Shown piece after piece: positions 6,074 through 8,421 of a DNA stretch of 8,421 bases. Numbering within the stretch: position 1 is the first letter of the stretch; the number at the start of each line of letters is the position of its first letter. The stretch is from SVTX01 sp045542075 (GTDB lineage: Bacteria; Bacillota; Clostridia; Oscillospirales; CAG-272): assembly GCA_045542075.1 (NCBI GenBank), contig JAZQKI010000006.1, positions 1-8,421 of the forward strand. Reading direction: 5' to 3'. The notes under the pieces are model-generated. The model saw only the letters and a program-made list of their open reading frames with translations. It was not told the DNA's origin and did no database searches. The position numbers and the translations under genes were made by a program.

Positions 6074-6101
6074 ATTATATCACTTTTTTTCAGTTTGTCA
6101 A
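6074..6101 (-). promoter_or_regulatory. Promoter P2 of the barnase-barstar cassette
   Basis: TTGACA (6101-6096), a 16-bp spacer and TATAAT (6079-6074). The AGGAGG site begins only 2 bp after the -10 box, so a transcript starting at the usual distance (near 6067) would lose most of that site. Either this promoter serves the downstream barstar, or the longer transcript from 6185-6157 is the one translated from here. Confidence 0.6.
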
Positions 6102-6156
6102 ATTTAAAAACCGCCGCAAATGATCCCCGCTCTCATTTTGCTACGGCTCATATATG

Positions 6157-6185
6157 ATTATATCACTCACTCCCCGATTTGTCGG
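6157..6185 (-). promoter_or_regulatory. Possible upstream promoter P1 of the barnase-barstar cassette
   Basis: CCGACA (6185-6180), a 17-bp spacer and TATAAT (6162-6157). The expected start near 6150 gives a leader of about 90 nt that includes the whole AGGAGG site. The 11-bp string AGTGATATAAT around this -10 box recurs around the P2 -10 box at 6084-6074. Nothing else recognisable lies in 6102-6211. Confidence 0.4.
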
Positions 6186-6211
6186 CCCCCTGAGTCCTCT
6201 TTTTAGACAAC

Positions 6212-6247
6212 AAAAAAAGAGAGCAGACCGCGGCGCGCGGTCTGCTC
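6212..6247 (-). terminator. Rho-independent terminator of the rubredoxin gene (right copy)
   Basis: A 12-bp GC-rich stem (arms 6236-6247 and 6221-6232) with a 3-nt loop is followed on the minus strand by TCTTTTTTT. It begins 28 nt after the rubredoxin stop. The same stem, base for base, ends the left copy at 5000-5026. Confidence 0.92.
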
Positions 6248-6274
6248 CATGTGTTTTATTAAATTAATCTTTGA

Positions 6275-6403
6275 TTATGCTTCCTCGAAAGCGTCCTTAC
6301 CGAGTCCGCAAACGGGGCATTCGTAATCCTCGGGAAGATCCTCCCAAGCTACTCCTTCTACTGCTTCGTCGTATTCATAACCGCAAGGGCATACGTATTT
6401 CAT
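6275..6403 (-). CDS. Short rubredoxin with a CxC first metal loop
   Basis: 42 residues from ATG 6403, with an AGGAGGA site 7 nt upstream. Rubredoxins are small one-iron electron carriers; in anaerobes they feed electrons to rubrerythrins and related oxygen or peroxide reductases, and a reverse rubrerythrin is the next gene upstream. The second loop C29-P-V-C32-G is standard, and YEYDEA and WEDLPEDYECP are family signatures. Two things are odd. The first loop is C5-P-C7-G, one residue shorter than the usual CxxCG. The middle is about 10 residues shorter than the typical 52-54-residue protein, lacking the GxxPGT stretch. The gene has its own terminator. No clear promoter is visible, so it may be read from the rubrerythrin side. 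Confidence 0.88.
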   Translation of the reverse strand: MKYVCPCGYEYDEAVEGVAWEDLPEDYECPVCGLGKDAFEEA

Positions 6404-6455
6404 AAGGGTTTCCTCCTGTTTTCTGTATTATTGTCTTATTTTATAACGGGTATTC

Positions 6456-6476
6456 GCCTTTCATTGATATAAAGGC
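6456..6476. promoter_or_regulatory. Inverted repeat upstream of rubredoxin, possible operator
   Basis: GCCTTT and AAAGGC arms with a 9-bp spacer, about 50 bp before the rubredoxin ATG. A weak TATAAA (6445-6440) follows on the minus strand, but no matching -35 box is seen. On the plus strand the repeat is followed by TTTTT, so a plus-strand terminator is an alternative. Confidence 0.3.
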
Positions 6477-6525
6477 TTTTTGAGGGAAAAATTTTTTATA
6501 AAAAGGGATATTGGTTATCTTTGTT

Positions 6526-6601
6526 AAAAATCTTTTTTGGGAAAGTTTTTTGGAGGGGAGCGCGAGGGGAACGCTTTTTTTCAAAAAAGGCTCCTCTCGC
6601 G
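6526..6601. repeat. Dispersed intergenic repeat with a long imperfect hairpin
   Basis: Positions 6526-6560 (a T-run, GGGAAAG, a T-run, GGAGGGGAG) have a close relative at 8369-8403. Next to it, 6562-6574 and 6589-6600 are complementary arms around T7-C-A6, giving a long imperfect hairpin. No T-run follows the hairpin on either strand. It fills the gap between rubrerythrin and rubredoxin. I infer a REP/MITE-like family; no mobility gene is present. Confidence 0.6.
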
Positions 6602-6618
6602 TTATTCCATCCTAAAAA

Positions 6619-7167
6619 TTACTTGCCGAAATATCTTTCAAGAAGGCCTGCGAATGCCTTGCCGTGTCTTGCTTCGTCGCGAGCCATCTCGTGTACTGTA
6701 TCGTGGATAGCGTCGAGGTTGAGCTGCTTTGCCATCTTTGCAAGCTCGAACTTACCTGCTGTTGCGCCGTTCTCTGCCTCAACTCTTACTCTGAGGTTTT
6801 CCTCTGTGGATGTAGAAACGCACTCACCGAGAAGCTCCGCAAACTTTGCAGCGTGCTCTGCCTCTTCCCAGGCTGCCTTTTCCCAGTAAAGACCGATCTC
6901 GGGGTAGCCCTCTCTGTGCGCAACTCTTGCCATTGCAAGATACATACCAACCTCCATGCACTCACCGTTGAAGTTAGCGCGAAGGCCCTCGATGATCTCG
7001 TCAGGTGTGCCCTGTGCTACACCTACTACGTGCTCTGCTGCCCAAGAAAGCTCTGTCTCAACAACTTCCTCAAACTTCTCACCGGGCTGCTTGCAAAGAG
7101 GACACTTGTCAGGTCTCTCCTCGGATATAACGATCTCACCACAAACTGTACATCTCCATTTTTTCAT
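6619..7167 (-). CDS. Reverse rubrerythrin (peroxide/oxygen reductase)
   Basis: 182 residues with the domain order of Clostridium reverse rubrerythrin: a rubredoxin-like iron site first (C6-TV-C9, C22-PL-C25), then a four-helix diiron domain from about residue 40. Diiron ligand candidates include E69, E72 with Y76, E102 with H105 in WEEAEH, E132, and E165 with H168 in ARDEARH. The family reduces hydrogen peroxide, and in clostridia also oxygen, in the cytoplasm using NADH-derived electrons passed by a flavoprotein and rubredoxin. ATG 7167 has an AAGGAG site about 9 nt upstream. It lies 26 bp after the Rrf2-type regulator and is probably in its operon. I could not pick the exact second-helix ligands with certainty. 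Confidence 0.94.
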   Translation of the reverse strand: MKKWRCTVCGEIVISEERPDKCPLCKQPGEKFEEVVETELSWAAEHVVGVAQGTPDEIIEGLRANFNGECMEVGMYLAMARVAHREGYPEIGLYWEKAAWEEAEHAAKFAELLGECVSTSTEENLRVRVEAENGATAGKFELAKMAKQLNLDAIHDTVHEMARDEARHGKAFAGLLERYFGK

Positions 7168-7193
7168 AACTGAATTCTCCTTCTGTATTTAAG

Positions 7194-7640
7194 TTAATTT
7201 TTATTTATAATATCGGCGATATCGGCATGGCTCACGCTTTGATCGTGGAGCATTCGTACCGTTATTGCGCCGAGATTTTCAATTAGTTTTTTGTTTATCA
7301 CGCCAAAAGCGATATGCATCTTGCAGTTTGTCTTGCAGGGATTTCTTGAGCAGTCGTGCTCGCAATCAAGACATTTTGATATGCGCACGGGGCCGTCTAT
7401 AAGCTCTATAAGCTCAAGTATTTTTATCTCGTCCCCTGCCCTTGTCAGCTCGTATCCGCCCTGAACGCCCTTGTATGATCGGACGTATCCTGCGGTGTTG
7501 AGCTTTCGCAAGACCTTAAGCGCTATCTTTGGAGTGATGCAGGCAAGGTCGGCTATAGTAGTCGCACCGGTTTTCTCGCCCAGGCTGTCAAGAATCAGAC
7601 ATATTCTTATGGCGTAATCGGCTTCCTGTGTGACTCTCAT
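7194..7640 (-). CDS. Rrf2-family Fe-S transcriptional regulator
   Basis: 148 residues, usual Rrf2 length. Residues 1-65 are the family winged helix (MRVTQEADYAIRI, IADL..ITPKIALKVLRKLNTAGYV, KGVQGGYEL). Five Cys at 90, 93, 97, 102 and 106 lie where Rrf2 proteins such as IscR and NsrR hold a Fe-S cluster, which makes redox, NO or iron sensing likely. The next gene is a reverse rubrerythrin, so oxidative-stress control is a good inference. The ribosome site is weak (AAAGG 12 nt before ATG 7640), suggesting low translation. A perfect promoter and a 10-bp-arm dyad over the transcript start point to autoregulation. Confidence 0.92.
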   Translation of the reverse strand: MRVTQEADYAIRICLILDSLGEKTGATTIADLACITPKIALKVLRKLNTAGYVRSYKGVQGGYELTRAGDEIKILELIELIDGPVRISKCLDCEHDCSRNPCKTNCKMHIAFGVINKKLIENLGAITVRMLHDQSVSHADIADIINKN

Positions 7641-7663
7641 TTTTGCCGTCTGCCTTTCTTTTT

Positions 7664-7688
7664 AATGTGCACCTCTTTGGTACACATT
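7664..7688. promoter_or_regulatory. Candidate Rrf2-regulator operator over the transcript start
   Basis: AATGTGCACC (7664-7673) and GGTACACATT (7679-7688) are complementary at 9 of 10 positions, with a 5-bp centre. The dyad abuts the -10 box at 7695-7690 and covers the expected start near 7683, the right place for repression. Confidence 0.65.
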
Positions 7689-7689
7689 G

Positions 7690-7718
7690 ATTATATCACA
7701 GACAATTCGCCTTGTCAA
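7690..7718 (-). promoter_or_regulatory. Consensus sigma-A promoter of the Rrf2-rubrerythrin operon
   Basis: TTGACA (7718-7713), a 17-bp spacer and TATAAT (7695-7690), a perfect consensus. A strong promoter with an operator on its start site fits a stress-inducible operon. Confidence 0.88.
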
Positions 7719-7790
7719 TAGGTTTTTGAAAAAAATTTTGAAGAATTTATACTTTTTTTGTAGACATTAGAGAAAGGCTTATAAATAAAG

Positions 7791-7816
7791 AAAAACCCGC
7801 CTTTTTAGACGGGTTT
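7791..7816 (-). terminator. Rho-independent terminator of the small membrane protein gene
   Basis: On the minus strand AAACCCGTC pairs with GGCGGGTTT (one G-U pair) around a 6-nt loop and continues into more T. It begins 14 nt after the stop at 7830 and lies about 70 bp before the Rrf2 promoter. Confidence 0.85.
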
Positions 7817-7829
7817 ATATGTACTGATA

Positions 7830-8078
7830 TTATTCAGCAACTTCCTCTGATGTTGTCTCAACGGGAGCCTCAACGGAGGGGTACTCGGATGCCTTGCTGC
7901 AGAGCAAGAAGATGCCGCCGAGGGTATTGCAGAAAAGAAGAACGCATACACTAAGTCCTACAGTGGGCTTACCTGCCTTCATCTTCTTGAGAGCGATTCC
8001 ACCAAAAATAAGGGGAAGTATATACCAGAATCCACAGATCATACCAATGATAATAAAGATCTTTGCTGCTTTTTTCAT
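7830..8078 (-). CDS. Small membrane protein with two helices, function unknown
   Basis: 82 residues from ATG 8078, preferred because AAAGGAA lies 8 nt upstream; a TTG start 8 codons earlier is possible but would include that site. Helix one spans about residues 7-30 and helix two about 39-60, joined by a basic Lys-rich loop (KKMKAGK). The tail from 62 is acidic (VEAPVETTSEEVAE). The pattern of two glycine-rich helices with ALKKMKxGK between them is common among small uncharacterised Firmicutes membrane proteins; I cannot name a family. It is monocistronic. Confidence 0.8.
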   Translation of the reverse strand: MKKAAKIFIIIGMICGFWYILPLIFGGIALKKMKAGKPTVGLSVCVLLFCNTLGGIFLLCSKASEYPSVEAPVETTSEEVAE

Positions 8079-8138
8079 GTTAGAAATTCCTTTCTTAATC
8101 AAAATGTCCGAATATGTATGTATTTATTCGACAGGACA

Positions 8139-8167
8139 ATTATAGCACTTTTTTTCGCGTTTGTCAA
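8139..8167 (-). promoter_or_regulatory. Consensus sigma-A promoter of the small membrane protein gene
   Basis: TTGACA (8167-8162), a 17-bp spacer and TATAAT (8144-8139). The expected start is near 8132, giving a leader of about 54 nt. Confidence 0.88.
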
Positions 8168-8421
8168 CAATTTGTTCAAATTCTTGTTTGCGGTAAAATT
8201 TTCATATTGATAATAAGAATCTTACGGACATCCGCAGGAGACAGATTTTGTCGCCCCGACCATGCACGCAAGCTGCTCGCAGGGCATAGGATCCTGCAAC
8301 CATTTTACAATCAGAATTTCGCAGATCTTTCGACTTCACGGATGCGCCGTTTCGCGCAAGATGACAGAAAATTTCTTTTTTGGGGAAGTTTTTGGAGTGG
8401 GAGAAGTCGGATCGTAGCCAT
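8168..8421. other. Gene-poor stretch with repeat-like sequence to the window edge
   Basis: No convincing gene. Positions 8319-8365 (CAGATCTTTCGACTTCAC... GCGCAAGATGACAG, with TGCGC/GCGCA arms at 8343-8358) look like the dispersed 'TTCGACT...AAGATGACA' repeats seen between genes in many Clostridia; this is from memory. It is joined to a copy of the T-rich repeat at 8369-8403. A short minus-strand frame over 8228-8325 ends in a Cys-rich peptide but has no start or ribosome site. Confidence 0.5.
8369..8403 (+). repeat. Second copy of the T-rich dispersed repeat
   Basis: A T-run, GGGGAAG, TTTTT, GGAGTGGGAG aligns with 6526-6560 in the same orientation with a few substitutions and a 1-bp length change. 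The hairpin that follows the first copy is not seen before the window ends. Confidence 0.6.

Noticed and set aside
8105..8138. Imperfect hairpin (TGTC/CGAATA with TATTCG/GACA) before the small membrane protein gene
   Set aside because: The stem has a 4-nt bulge and part of it lies upstream of the expected transcript start, so it is probably not an RNA element.

Overview
The window looks like a chromosomal stretch from an anaerobic, low-to-mid GC Gram-positive bacterium of the class Clostridia, probably a gut or rumen Ruminococcus-like member. The reasons are the textbook sigma-A promoters (TTGACA-17-TATAAT several times), strong AGGAGG ribosome sites, a reverse rubrerythrin with its Rrf2 regulator, a Cys-rich 'ALGHT' repeat surface protein, and dispersed intergenic repeats. 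This taxonomic call is inference. All convincing genes lie on the minus strand, so transcription runs from high to low coordinates. The long plus-strand reading frames are shadows.

Right to left, in the direction of transcription. Positions 8168-8421 hold dispersed-repeat-like sequence and no convincing gene. A small two-helix membrane protein (8078-7830) follows with its own promoter and terminator. Next is an oxidative-stress unit: an Rrf2-type Fe-S regulator (7640-7194) with a perfect promoter and a 10-bp-arm operator over its start site, 26 bp upstream of a reverse rubrerythrin (7167-6619). After a dispersed repeat (6526-6601) comes a very short rubredoxin (6403-6275) with a strong terminator.

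The centre (about 5150-6185) is the most unusual part. It is an AT-rich cassette encoding a phage-minor-head-type Cys domain joined in one frame to a complete barnase-type ribonuclease, followed 9 bp later by a barstar-type inhibitor. The toxin frame has lost its ATG (ACG sits at the right distance from an AGGAGG site) and carries an in-frame TAG just before the barnase domain. The inhibitor is intact, and all barnase catalytic residues are kept. The cassette is bracketed by two diverged copies of the rubredoxin 3' end and its terminator. The left copy (5051-5149) has lost its N-terminal half exactly where the barstar gene ends. I read this as a toxin-immunity module that landed between tandem rubredoxin genes and then had its toxin silenced while immunity was kept.

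To the left is uridine kinase (4914-4300) with promoter and terminator. Then comes a 405-residue regulator with a DNA-binding domain at each end (4034-2817). An identical-type palindrome, TTCGC-N4-GCGAA, occurs under its promoter and twice just after its stop codon, suggesting autoregulation. Finally a 113-residue Cys-rich protein (2513-2172) and a large secreted protein (2152 to beyond position 1) form a two-gene operon from a good promoter. The secreted protein has two tandem homologous modules of about 215 residues followed by 42-residue Cys repeats, and is cut by the window edge.
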